Origin: an uncultured bacterium
GTDB taxonomy: Bacteria > DRYD01
Assembly: GCA_937139605.1 (NCBI GenBank)
Contig: CAKZQG010000026.1
Span: 42,827 to 106,826, forward strand
Length of the DNA: 64,000 nt
Direction: 5' to 3'
Positions 9,140 to 17,842 of this stretch are shown piece after piece. Every line of letters begins with the position of its first letter. Within the stretch, counting starts at the first letter, position 1. Position numbers and translations under genes: made by a program. The notes beneath the pieces were generated by a model. The model was not told the origin of the DNA. It saw only the letters and a program-made list of their open reading frames with translations, and did not search any database.

Positions 9140-9470
9140 AAAGTTATCCACATACCCATATAAAGTTATCCACATTTATCCCCAAAGTTATCCACATTTT
9201 ATCCACATGTGGATAAATTATATTAATTTTGTGGAAAAATTCCATTTTTTTGTGGATAACTATGTGGAAAAATTGTGGATAACTCCCAAAGGTTAAAAAA
9301 ATTATCCACATATTTTTTAAGTTATCCACATCTTATCCACATACCCCCATCCTTATAAACCCTTGATAATACTAATTCTAAAAAAGTTTTCCACAAATGT
9401 GGATAAATATACTACTACTAAATAATATATTTATATAATATTATAGTAGTAAATGAACTACTACTAAAAA
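9140..9470. other. oriC: Candidate chromosomal replication origin (oriC)
   Basis: Eleven perfect DnaA boxes TTATCCACA. On the plus strand they start at 9144, 9166, 9188, 9199, 9302, 9322 and 9333; on the minus strand at 9208, 9251, 9274 and 9398. Near matches lie at 9176, 9230, 9263 and 9387. The first three are spaced exactly 22 bases and the fourth 11, so they lie on helical phase. The boxes at 9199 and 9208 form a perfect 18-base palindrome. Right of the last box, 9411-9475 is an A/T block with ACTACTACTA and TAGTAGTAA, resembling an unwinding element with DnaA-trios. Most bacterial origins lie next to dnaA, dnaN or gidA; here the neighbours are a lipid operon and a Rieske protein. Confidence 0.88.
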
Positions 9471-9475
9471 TAAAA

Positions 9476-9694
9476 ATTTTTCAATTTTAGAAAAAATAAC
9501 AATTAAGGAGAAAATATAAACACTAATAGGACTTTTTATAACTATATGGGGTTATTAAAGTAATTTAATTTTTTTTGGAAGTTAAATATAAAAACTAAGC
9601 CGGGGTTTAGGAGTTATTTAAATTTTAGATAGTGTATCTAATGTTATGGGTATATGCTCTTTTGTTGTGAGTTTATAGTTTTTTAAATTTAAAA
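9476..9694. other. Non-coding right flank of the origin
   Basis: About 220 bases with no coding frame or clear repeat. It is richer in G on the plus strand (for example around 9600-9690) than the region left of the origin. Confidence 0.4.
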
Positions 9695-9838
9695 GTGGGT
9701 TTATGGGGGTGGAGCCCATTTTTAGGGGGGGGTTATTTTAACTTCCTAATGGGGTATGGGGCGAAGCCACATTGTTAGGGGGGTTTTAGGGGGTTATTTT
9801 AACCCCCTAATGGGGTATGGGGCGAAGCCCCATTGTTA
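9695..9838. repeat. GC-rich tandem hairpin repeat (about 60-base unit, 2 good copies and 1 remnant)
   Basis: Two similar units, 9721-9777 and 9784-9838, and a degenerate piece at 9695-9720. The second unit holds two perfect hairpins: TTAGGGGGTTA/TAACCCCCTAA (9786-9796 with 9800-9810) and ATGGGGC-GAA-GCCCCAT (9817-9833). The first unit has the same layout with mismatches. The last bases overlap the stop codon of the Rieske gene. In a genome this AT-rich the block stands out. It may be a REP-like element, or work as the terminator of the Rieske/csaB transcript, although no T-run follows either hairpin. Confidence 0.75.
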
Positions 9839-10168
9839 AAAAAGTATATAAATTTTATTATTTTCGATTTTAGTTTTAAATATATTAATGGGTGTAACTG
9901 CAGGCATTCTAAGGGCTTTACCTGTTTCTAAATCAAATATTGCTCCATGATGAGAACATTCTATTGTTTTTTTAGATTCATTAATGTTTCCATCTTCTAA
10001 ACTTTTTTCATCATGACTGCATTTATTTTCTATACAGAATATAGCGTTCCCTATTTTTATAATTAATATTTCTAAGTTATCTGCTAGTTTTTTCTTGATT
10101 TTATTAGTATTTTTTAGTTCATCTATAGTTGCTATTTCTATCCAGGTATTGGATGTATTTAAACTCAT
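9836..10168 (-). CDS. Rieske [2Fe-2S] ferredoxin
   Basis: A 110-residue soluble protein with both Rieske ligand pairs: CSH (C-x-H) near residue 54 and CSHHG (C-x2-H) near residue 78, followed by AIFDLETGKAL as in bacterial Rieske ferredoxins and the small subunits of NirD or dioxygenase systems. It has no membrane anchor, so it is a cytoplasmic electron carrier rather than a cytochrome-bc subunit. A partner oxygenase or reductase is not present in this window. It sits 48 bases downstream of the unknown 331-residue gene in the same direction and has an AGGAGGGAG ribosome site. Confidence 0.88.
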   Translation of the reverse strand: MSLNTSNTWIEIATIDELKNTNKIKKKLADNLEILIIKIGNAIFCIENKCSHDEKSLEDGNINESKKTIECSHHGAIFDLETGKALRMPAVTPINIFKTKIENNKIYILF

Positions 10169-10216
10169 TATAATCTCCCTCCTCCTTTATTTTTAATATT
10201 TTTATTTTTAATATTT

Positions 10217-11212
10217 TTATATTAGCATATATTTAATAACGGTTTCAGAGGGTAGGAATTTTTTTAAGTAATTTTCTAATTTTGTTAAGATAATATTATT
10301 TTCTGGCATTCTAAAATATAATGACGGAGTTTCTTCTGTTAAGCTTAATATAAAACTAGTTATAGTATCAAGGTAATTATTTGAATTAGAATTAGATATA
10401 TTTTCTATTCTTAAGATTGAATTAGATTTTAAAATATTATAAAAATTAATGGAATTAAAAGAAAATGGATTAAAATAAAAAGTATTAACTTTAAGATCTG
10501 TATAGTTTATTTCTAGGTAAGCTGTTCTGTTTTGATAGGGTAGGTTATATAGATATTTATCTAAATTAATTTCTAAGTTTTGTTGTTCTATATATTTATA
10601 ATAATTTTCTTGTTGGTTTTTTATTAAACCTATTACTCTTTCTGAGTTGATTGTTTTTATTATATTTTTTAATTTTAAGATATTACCGTCTGATATTATA
10701 AAAGAGTTATTATTAAATTTATAATGAAATAGAGAGTAAATATAGAATGATTCTAAGGAAAGCATTAGGTAGGTAGTATAATTTTCTAAGTATTCATTTA
10801 TAGGCCAAGTAAAATCTGAATTTATCTCAAAAAAAACTATGAACATATTAGTTCTATTTAAATCAATATTTTTTAATATTGTATTTAAGTTTTCAACACT
10901 TTTTAAAATATCTATATTTTCTATTAATATATATTCTTTAATATAGTTTTTTAAGAGTTTTGGAAGATTTTGGCGATAATACGAACTTAAACAATAAAAA
11001 ATAAAAGGATTCCCAAATTGCAACCTTTCTTTTACTATTGATACATATCCAATAACTGTTAAAAATACAAATTTATCTATATCATAAAAAAAACTTTTTT
11101 TTACCCCATCTACTATGTAATAATTAAATTCTTTGTAATTAATGTTTTTATTGATTTTATAATAGCTTAGGTTTTCTAATAAATTTACTTTTATATTAGG
11201 TTTTATTGTCAT
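10217..11212 (-). CDS. Unknown protein overlapping csaB (possible NurA-like fold)
   Basis: A 331-residue soluble protein, not confidently recognised. It contains YYIVDGVKKS near residue 31 and SDGNILKLKNI near residue 176, followed by RVIGLIKNQQENYY near residue 193, and ends with PSLYFRMPENN and a C-terminal helix. The pattern DG, later DG, then VIGLIK resembles NurA-type nucleases, which have acidic residues at such positions, but the match is from memory and weak, and no HerA helicase is nearby. Its start overlaps the last 17 bases of csaB, so it is translationally coupled to it. There are no signal peptide or membrane segments. Confidence 0.6.
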   Translation of the reverse strand: MTIKPNIKVNLLENLSYYKINKNINYKEFNYYIVDGVKKSFFYDIDKFVFLTVIGYVSIVKERLQFGNPFIFYCLSSYYRQNLPKLLKNYIKEYILIENIDILKSVENLNTILKNIDLNRTNMFIVFFEINSDFTWPINEYLENYTTYLMLSLESFYIYSLFHYKFNNNSFIISDGNILKLKNIIKTINSERVIGLIKNQQENYYKYIEQQNLEINLDKYLYNLPYQNRTAYLEINYTDLKVNTFYFNPFSFNSINFYNILKSNSILRIENISNSNSNNYLDTITSFILSLTEETPSLYFRMPENNIILTKLENYLKKFLPSETVIKYMLI

Positions 11213-12338
11213 AGCTTGTATTTTTATTGAGGGTTTCTTTTATGAAGTTTATTATTTGGTTATTTAAATTTTCTGCATTTAAATTAATGTATGGTATATT
11301 ATAATCTCTAGATATTCCTTCTATTTTTATAGAATTGGAGATAGCTAAAACTGGGATATTAAAAACCTTTGCTAAAAGTACTCCATGTAATCTATTTGAT
11401 ATTATTATTAAAGATTCTTTTATATATTTTAAAGTAGCTATTATATTTCCATAACCTGGATAATATAAATTAAAGTTTTTGTAGGTTAATAAAATAGAGT
11501 TATATAAATCTTGTTTTTCTTTAAAATTTTCATTAAAATCTTCGTTATTTTCTAAGTAATTAAATATATCACTTAGTTTTTCTAAATCTTGTTCCATAAA
11601 TACAATAATAGATATTTCAAAATCTTTATAATCTTTTATAAGTGATACTATTAGTTTTTTTAGATTAAAAATATTTGGATGCTCTATGATTTTATTGTCT
11701 TTTTTAATATAAGATGGTCTTAGAATAAATAATAATCTCTGTTTTTTTTCATTTGAATATACTTTGTCTTTTATATCAAAAAAAGGGGATAGGACAAAAT
11801 CTTCTCGTTTATAAAATTTATTAACGAAATTTGGATAATTATTTATTAAATATTCATAAGATATACTATCTCTTACAGATATGGAGTATGCCCAATTTAT
11901 TATGTAATTAAATAGATATTTAGATAATTTTGAATTAATTGGTCCAATACTGTTTCTATCTATAATTAAATGTCTTTTATTAAATTTGGATAAAAAACAA
12001 CTGAAAAAGTAATAAAAGAAGCTTTTAAAACTTGTTTCATCTTGAAAAATTCCGCCTCCTCCAAAAACTAATCCATCTGAATACCTAATAGCTTGAGCTA
12101 TTGAGTTTATATCCCATCTATTATATATTGGGATACTTTTAAATTCAAAATCTTTTAGCATTTTTTCTAAATACGGATGTTTATTTGCTATTATTCTAAT
12201 ATCTAATGAATATCCTTTATGATATTCATTTAAAGCAGAAAGTAATAACAAATCATCCCCTAAATTCCCAAAACCATAATATCCAGTTAAAGCTATTGAA
12301 TTCAAATTTTCCGGAAAATTCTTTGGTAATATACTCAT
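11196..12338 (-). CDS. csaB: Polysaccharide pyruvyl transferase CsaB
   Basis: A 380-residue enzyme of the polysaccharide pyruvyltransferase family. It adds a ketal-linked pyruvate from PEP to secondary cell-wall polysaccharide, the ligand of SLH-domain surface proteins. The N-terminal Rossmann-like start YYGFGNLGDDLLL (residue 20), FGGGGIFQDET near residue 92, DRNSIGPI near residue 126 and SVRDSISYEYL near residue 154 are typical. The C-terminal half shows SNRLHGVLLAKVFNIPVLAIS near residue 320, with the conserved RLH. No SLH protein gene is seen in the window. It is divergent from rpsP, with about 125 bases between the starts. Confidence 0.88.
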   Translation of the reverse strand: MSILPKNFPENLNSIALTGYYGFGNLGDDLLLLSALNEYHKGYSLDIRIIANKHPYLEKMLKDFEFKSIPIYNRWDINSIAQAIRYSDGLVFGGGGIFQDETSFKSFFYYFFSCFLSKFNKRHLIIDRNSIGPINSKLSKYLFNYIINWAYSISVRDSISYEYLINNYPNFVNKFYKREDFVLSPFFDIKDKVYSNEKKQRLLFILRPSYIKKDNKIIEHPNIFNLKKLIVSLIKDYKDFEISIIVFMEQDLEKLSDIFNYLENNEDFNENFKEKQDLYNSILLTYKNFNLYYPGYGNIIATLKYIKESLIIISNRLHGVLLAKVFNIPVLAISNSIKIEGISRDYNIPYINLNAENLNNQIINFIKETLNKNTSYDNKT

Positions 12339-12463
12339 ATATTATATAATTTTATAAACTTTTTATATTAACCTTTGTTTTTATAAATAGTATTTAATAA
12401 AGGATTAATATTTAAAGGATAGAAAATAAAAAATAGGAAGTTATTTCTAAAGGAGGATAAACT

Positions 12464-12721
12464 ATGTTAAGAATAAGACTATCAAGGTATGGGCATAAAC
12501 ATAACCCGCATTATAAAATAGTAGTAGCAGATGCCAAAAGTCCAAGAGATGGAAAATATATTGAAAAAATAGGATATTATAATCCCAGAATGAATCCAAA
12601 ACTCTTAGAAATAAACTTAGAAAAATTTAAATATTGGGTAGAAAAAGGAGCTCAACCAACTGAAACCGTTAAAAAACTAATCCAACGATATCAAGATAAA
12701 CTACTAAATAAAACTAAATAA
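12464..12721 (+). CDS. rpsP: 30S ribosomal protein S16
   Basis: An 85-residue S16, normal length. RIRLSRYGHKHNPHYKIVVAD at the start, then SPRDGKYIEKIGYYNP, are diagnostic. It binds 16S rRNA in the 30S body early in assembly. A strong ribosome site AAAGGAGG lies 9 bases before the ATG. It heads a plus-strand group with a khpA-like gene, trmFO and tsaC. The usual partners rimM, trmD and rplS are not here. Confidence 0.97.
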   Translation: MLRIRLSRYGHKHNPHYKIVVADAKSPRDGKYIEKIGYYNPRMNPKLLEINLEKFKYWVEKGAQPTETVKKLIQRYQDKLLNKTK

Positions 12722-12881
12722 TTATTTATTTTTTGTTTATACTTTTTATTTTTAATTTCATAAAACTAGATATTGATAATAATTTTTTTATAATAGTATA
12801 GTAAAGTGTAATTTTAGTATCAATTTATCAATTTTAAAATTTAGAATTTTAATTTTTTAAATTATTATTTGGGGGGATATT

Positions 12882-13208
12882 ATGGAAAATAAAACTAATC
12901 CAGTAAATTCTCAAAATCAAAATTATACTAAAAATTCACAAAATTTACAAAATAATGATAATACCCAAAATCCAAGTGCTAAAAATATTTTAGCTTATTT
13001 ATTGTCTAATATTTCATCTAATTATGAAATCATAGAAAATAATACTAATAAAATTATAAAATTAAAGGTTTTATTAAATAAGAATGATTATAATTTTTTA
13101 TTAAAGAATAAGGTGTTGTTAGCGAGTATAAAAACAATTACAATGAGCTATGGCGCTAAATTAAATAAAAAAATCCTAATAGATTTAGTCCTTAAAAAAA
13201 ATAAATAA
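12882..13208 (+). CDS. Divergent KH-domain protein, KhpA-like
   Basis: A 108-residue protein. The first 35 residues are Asn/Gln-rich and look disordered. Residues 36-108 follow the KhpA pattern: an N-terminal helix NILAYLLSNIS, a strand IIKLKVLLN, a KNDYNFLLKNKVLLASIKTI helix-turn-helix, and a final strand KILIDLVLK. The GxxG RNA-gripping loop of KH domains (GKNGK in most KhpA) reads LKNKV here, so both glycines are lost. The position directly after rpsP is where khpA normally sits, which supports the call. KhpA with KhpB binds RNA and affects cell size; loss of the loop makes RNA binding doubtful. Ribosome site GGGGGGAT. Confidence 0.6.
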   Translation: MENKTNPVNSQNQNYTKNSQNLQNNDNTQNPSAKNILAYLLSNISSNYEIIENNTNKIIKLKVLLNKNDYNFLLKNKVLLASIKTITMSYGAKLNKKILIDLVLKKNK

Positions 13209-13248
13209 AAAATTAAAAAAATAAATAGTTAAAAATTGTTAGTAATTT

Positions 13249-14559
13249 ATGGAAGTAGTAGTAGTTGGTGCAGGGTTAGCTGGTTCTGAAGCAGCATATT
13301 ATTTACTTAAAAAAGGAATTGATGTTATACTTTATGAAATGAAACCTGTTAAATTTTCCCCAGCTCATAAAAACCCTAATTTTGCAGAATTAGTTTGTAG
13401 CAATACTTTTGGTAGTATGGAATTAACTAATGCATCTGGATTACTTAAAAAAGAAATGGAATTACTTGATTCAATTGTAATGAAAGCTGCTAAAGAGTCT
13501 TATGTACCTGCTGGTAAAGCCTTAGCTGTTGATAGAAACCTGTTTTCTAAAATTATTACTGATACCTTGAAATCTTTTAAAAATTTAAAAGTAATAAATG
13601 AAGAATTTTATAATATAGAGGAGTTTGTAAATAATAAAAAACCAATAATAATAGCTACAGGACCATTAACATCTGAAAAGTTATTCCAAAATCTTAAAAA
13701 AATAATAAAAAAAGATTATCTATATTTTTTTGATGCTATTTCCCCTATAGTTGATGCTAATAGTATAGATTATACTAAAGGTTTTTGGGGAGCTCGATAT
13801 CAACCAGATTCTAATGACTACTTTAATTGTACCCTCTCTAAAGAAGAATATGATTTATTTTATAATGAATTGATTAAGGCTCAAACAGTTGAGTTTAAAG
13901 AATTTGAAAAAGATATATACTTTGAAGGTTGCTTACCTATTGAAGAAATGGCTAAAAGAGGATATAAAACTTTACTTTATGGTCCAATGAAACCTGTTGG
14001 ATTAAAAAATAATAATATAAAACCATATGCAGTCGTTCAACTGAGAAAAGAAAATAAAGAAGGAACAATGTTATCTTTAGTTGGATTTCAAACTAAAATG
14101 AAGTATCCAGAACAAGATAGGGTTTTTAGATTAATCCCTGCTTTAAAAAATGCAGAATTCCTAAGGTATGGTTCTATTCATAAGAATATTTTTATTCAAT
14201 CTAATTATGTTTTAAGTAAATATTTAAATTTAAGGGGATATGATAATATATTTTTAGCGGGACAATTAATAGGGGTAGAAGGGTATTTAATATCTGCAGC
14301 TACAGGGATAGTCGCCGCTATTAACGCATTTAATTTTATTAATAATAAAAAATTTATTGAATTCCCTACAAATACAATTATTGGAGCAATTATTAACTAT
14401 ATTACTACTAAAGAAGGAGAACTCCAACCCATTAACCCTGTTTGGAATATCATCCCAGATTATAATAACATTCAAAACTTACCAAAAGAACAAAAAAGAA
14501 CAATAATAGCTAATAAATCATTGGAATCAATTAAAAATGATTTACTAAAATATATATAA
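13249..14559 (+). CDS. trmFO: Folate/FAD-dependent tRNA (uracil-54-C5) methyltransferase TrmFO
   Basis: A 436-residue flavoprotein that makes ribothymidine at position 54 of tRNA using methylene-tetrahydrofolate and FADH2. It has the dinucleotide-binding GAGLAGSEAAYYL at residue 7, YEMKPVKFSPAH near residue 29, and the TrmFO signature ELVCSNTFGS near residue 45, including the catalytic-region cysteine. A second conserved Cys lies in YFEGCLPIEEMAKRG near residue 226. RALQPVG-type motifs are replaced by GPMKPVGL. GYLISAATG near residue 346 is the C-terminal FAD motif. Full length, 40 bases after the KhpA-like gene. Confidence 0.95.
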   Translation: MEVVVVGAGLAGSEAAYYLLKKGIDVILYEMKPVKFSPAHKNPNFAELVCSNTFGSMELTNASGLLKKEMELLDSIVMKAAKESYVPAGKALAVDRNLFSKIITDTLKSFKNLKVINEEFYNIEEFVNNKKPIIIATGPLTSEKLFQNLKKIIKKDYLYFFDAISPIVDANSIDYTKGFWGARYQPDSNDYFNCTLSKEEYDLFYNELIKAQTVEFKEFEKDIYFEGCLPIEEMAKRGYKTLLYGPMKPVGLKNNNIKPYAVVQLRKENKEGTMLSLVGFQTKMKYPEQDRVFRLIPALKNAEFLRYGSIHKNIFIQSNYVLSKYLNLRGYDNIFLAGQLIGVEGYLISAATGIVAAINAFNFINNKKFIEFPTNTIIGAIINYITTKEGELQPINPVWNIIPDYNNIQNLPKEQKRTIIANKSLESIKNDLLKYI

Positions 14560-14575
14560 TAGATATTTTTTATTT

Positions 14576-15613
14576 ATGGCATTATATTTAAATGGATTTA
14601 AAGAAGAAAATATAATATTAGCTTCAAAGTATATAAGGGATGGTAAGTTAGTTGCGTTTCCTACCGAAACTGTTTATGGGTTAGGTGCTAATGCTTTAGA
14701 CAAAATTGCTGTTGCTAAGATATTTGAAGTTAAAAATAGACCTAATTTTGATCCCCTAATAGTTCATATATCTAATAAAGAAGATATTTATAAGTATGTG
14801 GAATCTGTTAATGATGATGTATATAAATTAATTCAAGTTTTCTGGCCAGGACCTTTAACTTTAGTTTTAAAAAAGAAAAACATTATCCCTGATATAGTTA
14901 CTGCAGGTTTAGATACTGTAGCAATAAGGATGCCAAGTAATCCTATTGCTTTAAAATTAATAAAATATAGTGAATTACCTATAGCTGCGCCGAGTGCTAA
15001 TCCATTTAATTATTTATCCCCCACTACTGCTAATGCAGTACTTGAATCAATCGGTGATAAAATAGATGTAATTTTAGATGGTGGGAAAACTCAATTCGGA
15101 TTAGAATCTACTATTATAACAATTAATGAAGAAAATCAAATAATATTACTTCGACCTGGCGCCTTAGAAATCGAAAAAATTGAGAAACTACTTAATAAAA
15201 AAGTTATGCTCTATTCTAATGATAAAATCCTAAGTCCTGGCCAAACTAAACACCATTATCAACCTCATAAAAAACTTTTTATCATTAAAAACTACAAACA
15301 ATCTAATGCTAATAAACTAATAAAAAAAATTGAGAAACAATTTGATATAAATAAAATTTATTTTCTCCTAACCTTTAAAAACATAGAATTAGAACAATAT
15401 AAGGATATCCATAAACTGAATTTTACTATAGATTACTTATCTAAGGATGATAATTATTATGAGATAGCGTCTAATTTATTTGAAAAATTATATATAGCAG
15501 ATAAAAGTGATAAAGAAATAATTTTGGTAAATGAAGTAGCTAAGGAATCCTTAGGGTTAGCTATAATGAATAGATTAGAAAAAGCAGCAACTGATTACAT
15601 ATTTTTAGATTAA
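14576..15613 (+). CDS. tsaC: Threonylcarbamoyl-AMP synthase, Sua5 type
   Basis: A 345-residue two-domain Sua5 enzyme: YrdC domain (residues 1-205) with GKLVAFPTETVYGLGANA, KIFEVKNRPNFDPLIVH and PIAAPSANPFNYLSPTTA, then a linker SPGQTKHHYQPH and a C-terminal Sua5 domain (about 235-345). It makes threonylcarbamoyl-AMP from Thr, bicarbonate and ATP for the t6A37 modification of ANN-decoding tRNAs. tsaB, another member of the pathway, is at 48.5 kb; tsaD and tsaE are not in the window. It starts 16 bases after trmFO, so two tRNA-modification genes are adjacent and probably cotranscribed. Confidence 0.94.
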   Translation: MALYLNGFKEENIILASKYIRDGKLVAFPTETVYGLGANALDKIAVAKIFEVKNRPNFDPLIVHISNKEDIYKYVESVNDDVYKLIQVFWPGPLTLVLKKKNIIPDIVTAGLDTVAIRMPSNPIALKLIKYSELPIAAPSANPFNYLSPTTANAVLESIGDKIDVILDGGKTQFGLESTIITINEENQIILLRPGALEIEKIEKLLNKKVMLYSNDKILSPGQTKHHYQPHKKLFIIKNYKQSNANKLIKKIEKQFDINKIYFLLTFKNIELEQYKDIHKLNFTIDYLSKDDNYYEIASNLFEKLYIADKSDKEIILVNEVAKESLGLAIMNRLEKAATDYIFLD

Positions 15614-15643
15614 TTTTTATTTTTTATATAAATAAGTTTTTAA

Positions 15644-17797
15644 TTAACTAACTAAATTAGATAAGAGATATATTAATTGGTTTAAAGGCATTGGTTTAGC
15701 AAAAAGGAAACCCTGTACATAATCACAATTAATTGATTTTAGGAATTCCAATTGTTTTAAAGTTTCTACTCCTTCCCCTAAAACTTTTAATCCCAAAGAA
15801 TGTGAAATATCTACTATTATTTTTATTAATTGCTCATCTTTATAATTTATCCCTATATTTTTAATAAATGATCTATCTATTTTTACTATATTAACATTTA
15901 GATTAACTAAATAACTTAAAGAAGAGTATCCGCTACCAAAGTCATCTATGCAAATTAAAACCCCTTTGCTATTTAATTCTGATAAAATCTCATTGTACTT
16001 TTCAAAGTTCTTTATTAATAGATTCTCAGTTATTTCAATGGCAATATTATTAAAATTAAAATTATAAGAATTAACTATATTAAGTAAGTCTTCTTTAAAA
16101 TAAGGATTTTCAAATTCCTTAGGTGATATATTAAAAAATATCCTAAAATTATTATTACTAAAAATTTCTTTTATTTTGATAAAATCATTTATCCCGTTTT
16201 TTAATACGATTTTCCCTATTTCAATTATTAAATTAGTTTCTTCAGCTAATGGGATAAAATCTAAAGGTGGAATAAATTTATTATCTTTATCTATCCATCT
16301 AATTAAAGATTCAAAACCTACTACTGAATCAAACGGAATATTTATTAAATCTTTAGTAATATCTAATTCATTAATATTAATTTTATTTAAATTAATAATT
16401 GGCTGGTAATAATTAATAAACTCATTATTTTTAATAGCTTCGTTTATTTTTTTTAACATTGATAATCGTTTTTCTAATTTATTGGTTATTTCTTGGGAAT
16501 AGAAACTAAAGGTGTTTTTACCTAATTCTTTGGATTTATACAGCGCCATATCTGCAAATTTTATAAGTTCATCTAATTTTGTACTATCATCAGGATAAAT
16601 GGATATCCCCATACTAAATGACACTTTTATAATATCTATCCCTAATTTATTTTTTATATAGCTTGGGATAGTTTCTATAGCTTTATTTAATTTATTTATT
16701 ATTATATTTATATCTTCCAATTTAGCTATATCATCTAATATTATAATGAACTCATCTCCACCTATTCTTCCAACAATATCACCTGGCCTTAAGGAATACT
16801 TTATACTCTCTGCTATTGCCAATAATACATTATCTCCAACTTCATGCCCATAACTATCATTTATATCTTTGAAGTTATCTACATCTAAAAAAATAATAGC
16901 TACTTTTCTGTTGTGTCTGCTCGCTTGGATTAATAGCTGATGTAACTGCTCAAAAAGATATTTCCTATTAGGTAATCCCGTTAGTACATCATGTAATGCC
17001 AAAAACCTTAATTTCTCTTCATTTTCTTTCTTATTCGTTATATCATCTATAACTATTAAAACTTGATTATTATCAACTTTTGAGAAAGCAAATACAAAAT
17101 ATTTGGTTTTATTTAATATATTTAATTTTAACTCCAATTCTTCTATAGTTCCTAATTGCTTAGTTCTATCAATAAAGTAAAAAATCTTATTAAGTATTTC
17201 TTGTGGAAAAATCTCTTTTAAAGATTTATTGACTTCTACACCTAAGTATGAACAAATTTCTTTTTCTGTTATTGCCGTAGGTTTATATTCTATTATTTTA
17301 TAATTATTAGTATCAATTAATAAGATCCCTTGGGGAATTGATTGATATATATTGTTTATAAGCTTAGTACATTCTAATATTTTTTCTTCTTGTTCTTTTT
17401 CTTCAGTTATGTTAAATAGTAAAGAAAATATATATTCATTATAGTATGTGTTATAGTCCCTTACCCATAAATATTTACCGTTTTTATGACGTATTCTGTA
17501 AGTTAAAATATTATTTAAATTTAATATATTTGAAGTTCTATATTCTTCTATAATTTTTGCTCTATCATTAATATGGATATTTCTTATAAACCAGTTGGTA
17601 TCTTCTAATACTTCTTGTGGAGTATACCCCAAAATATCTTCTACTTTATTAGATATAGATATTACTTTGTAAGTATCTTTTTCAAATTGTATGAAAACAG
17701 CATTTATTGAACTTATAAAACAAACTAAATTTTTATATAAAACATTTTCTTCTTTAGGAAAAATGCATTTATCTATAATATTTTCATTATTATCCAT
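15644..17797 (-). CDS. PAS-PAS-GGDEF-EAL cyclic-di-GMP enzyme
   Basis: A 717-residue cytoplasmic signalling protein. Two PAS domains (about residues 25-135 and 145-255) precede a GGDEF domain (about 262-425) with an intact GRIGGDEF active site and an RPGD inhibitory I-site five residues before it. An EAL domain (about 440-710) follows. The EAL signature reads ESL (GFESLIRW), which keeps the metal-binding Glu. Other catalytic residues are present: ITENLL, DDFGSGYSSL, KIDRSFI, GEGVET and the YVQGF glutamine. Both cyclase and phosphodiesterase activity look possible, with PAS input deciding the balance. No transmembrane segment. It converges on tsaC. Confidence 0.93.
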   Translation of the reverse strand: MDNNENIIDKCIFPKEENVLYKNLVCFISSINAVFIQFEKDTYKVISISNKVEDILGYTPQEVLEDTNWFIRNIHINDRAKIIEEYRTSNILNLNNILTYRIRHKNGKYLWVRDYNTYYNEYIFSLLFNITEEKEQEEKILECTKLINNIYQSIPQGILLIDTNNYKIIEYKPTAITEKEICSYLGVEVNKSLKEIFPQEILNKIFYFIDRTKQLGTIEELELKLNILNKTKYFVFAFSKVDNNQVLIVIDDITNKKENEEKLRFLALHDVLTGLPNRKYLFEQLHQLLIQASRHNRKVAIIFLDVDNFKDINDSYGHEVGDNVLLAIAESIKYSLRPGDIVGRIGGDEFIIILDDIAKLEDINIIINKLNKAIETIPSYIKNKLGIDIIKVSFSMGISIYPDDSTKLDELIKFADMALYKSKELGKNTFSFYSQEITNKLEKRLSMLKKINEAIKNNEFINYYQPIINLNKININELDITKDLINIPFDSVVGFESLIRWIDKDNKFIPPLDFIPLAEETNLIIEIGKIVLKNGINDFIKIKEIFSNNNFRIFFNISPKEFENPYFKEDLLNIVNSYNFNFNNIAIEITENLLIKNFEKYNEILSELNSKGVLICIDDFGSGYSSLSYLVNLNVNIVKIDRSFIKNIGINYKDEQLIKIIVDISHSLGLKVLGEGVETLKQLEFLKSINCDYVQGFLFAKPMPLNQLIYLLSNLVS

Positions 17798-17842
17798 AAT
17801 AAAAATCCTTTTATTGAATTAATTATTTATTAAGTTAAAAAA

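Noticed and set aside
9066-9329. Two open frames of 61-76 codons across the DnaA-box cluster
   Set aside because: They simply translate the TTATCCACA repeats on both strands and have no ribosome site.
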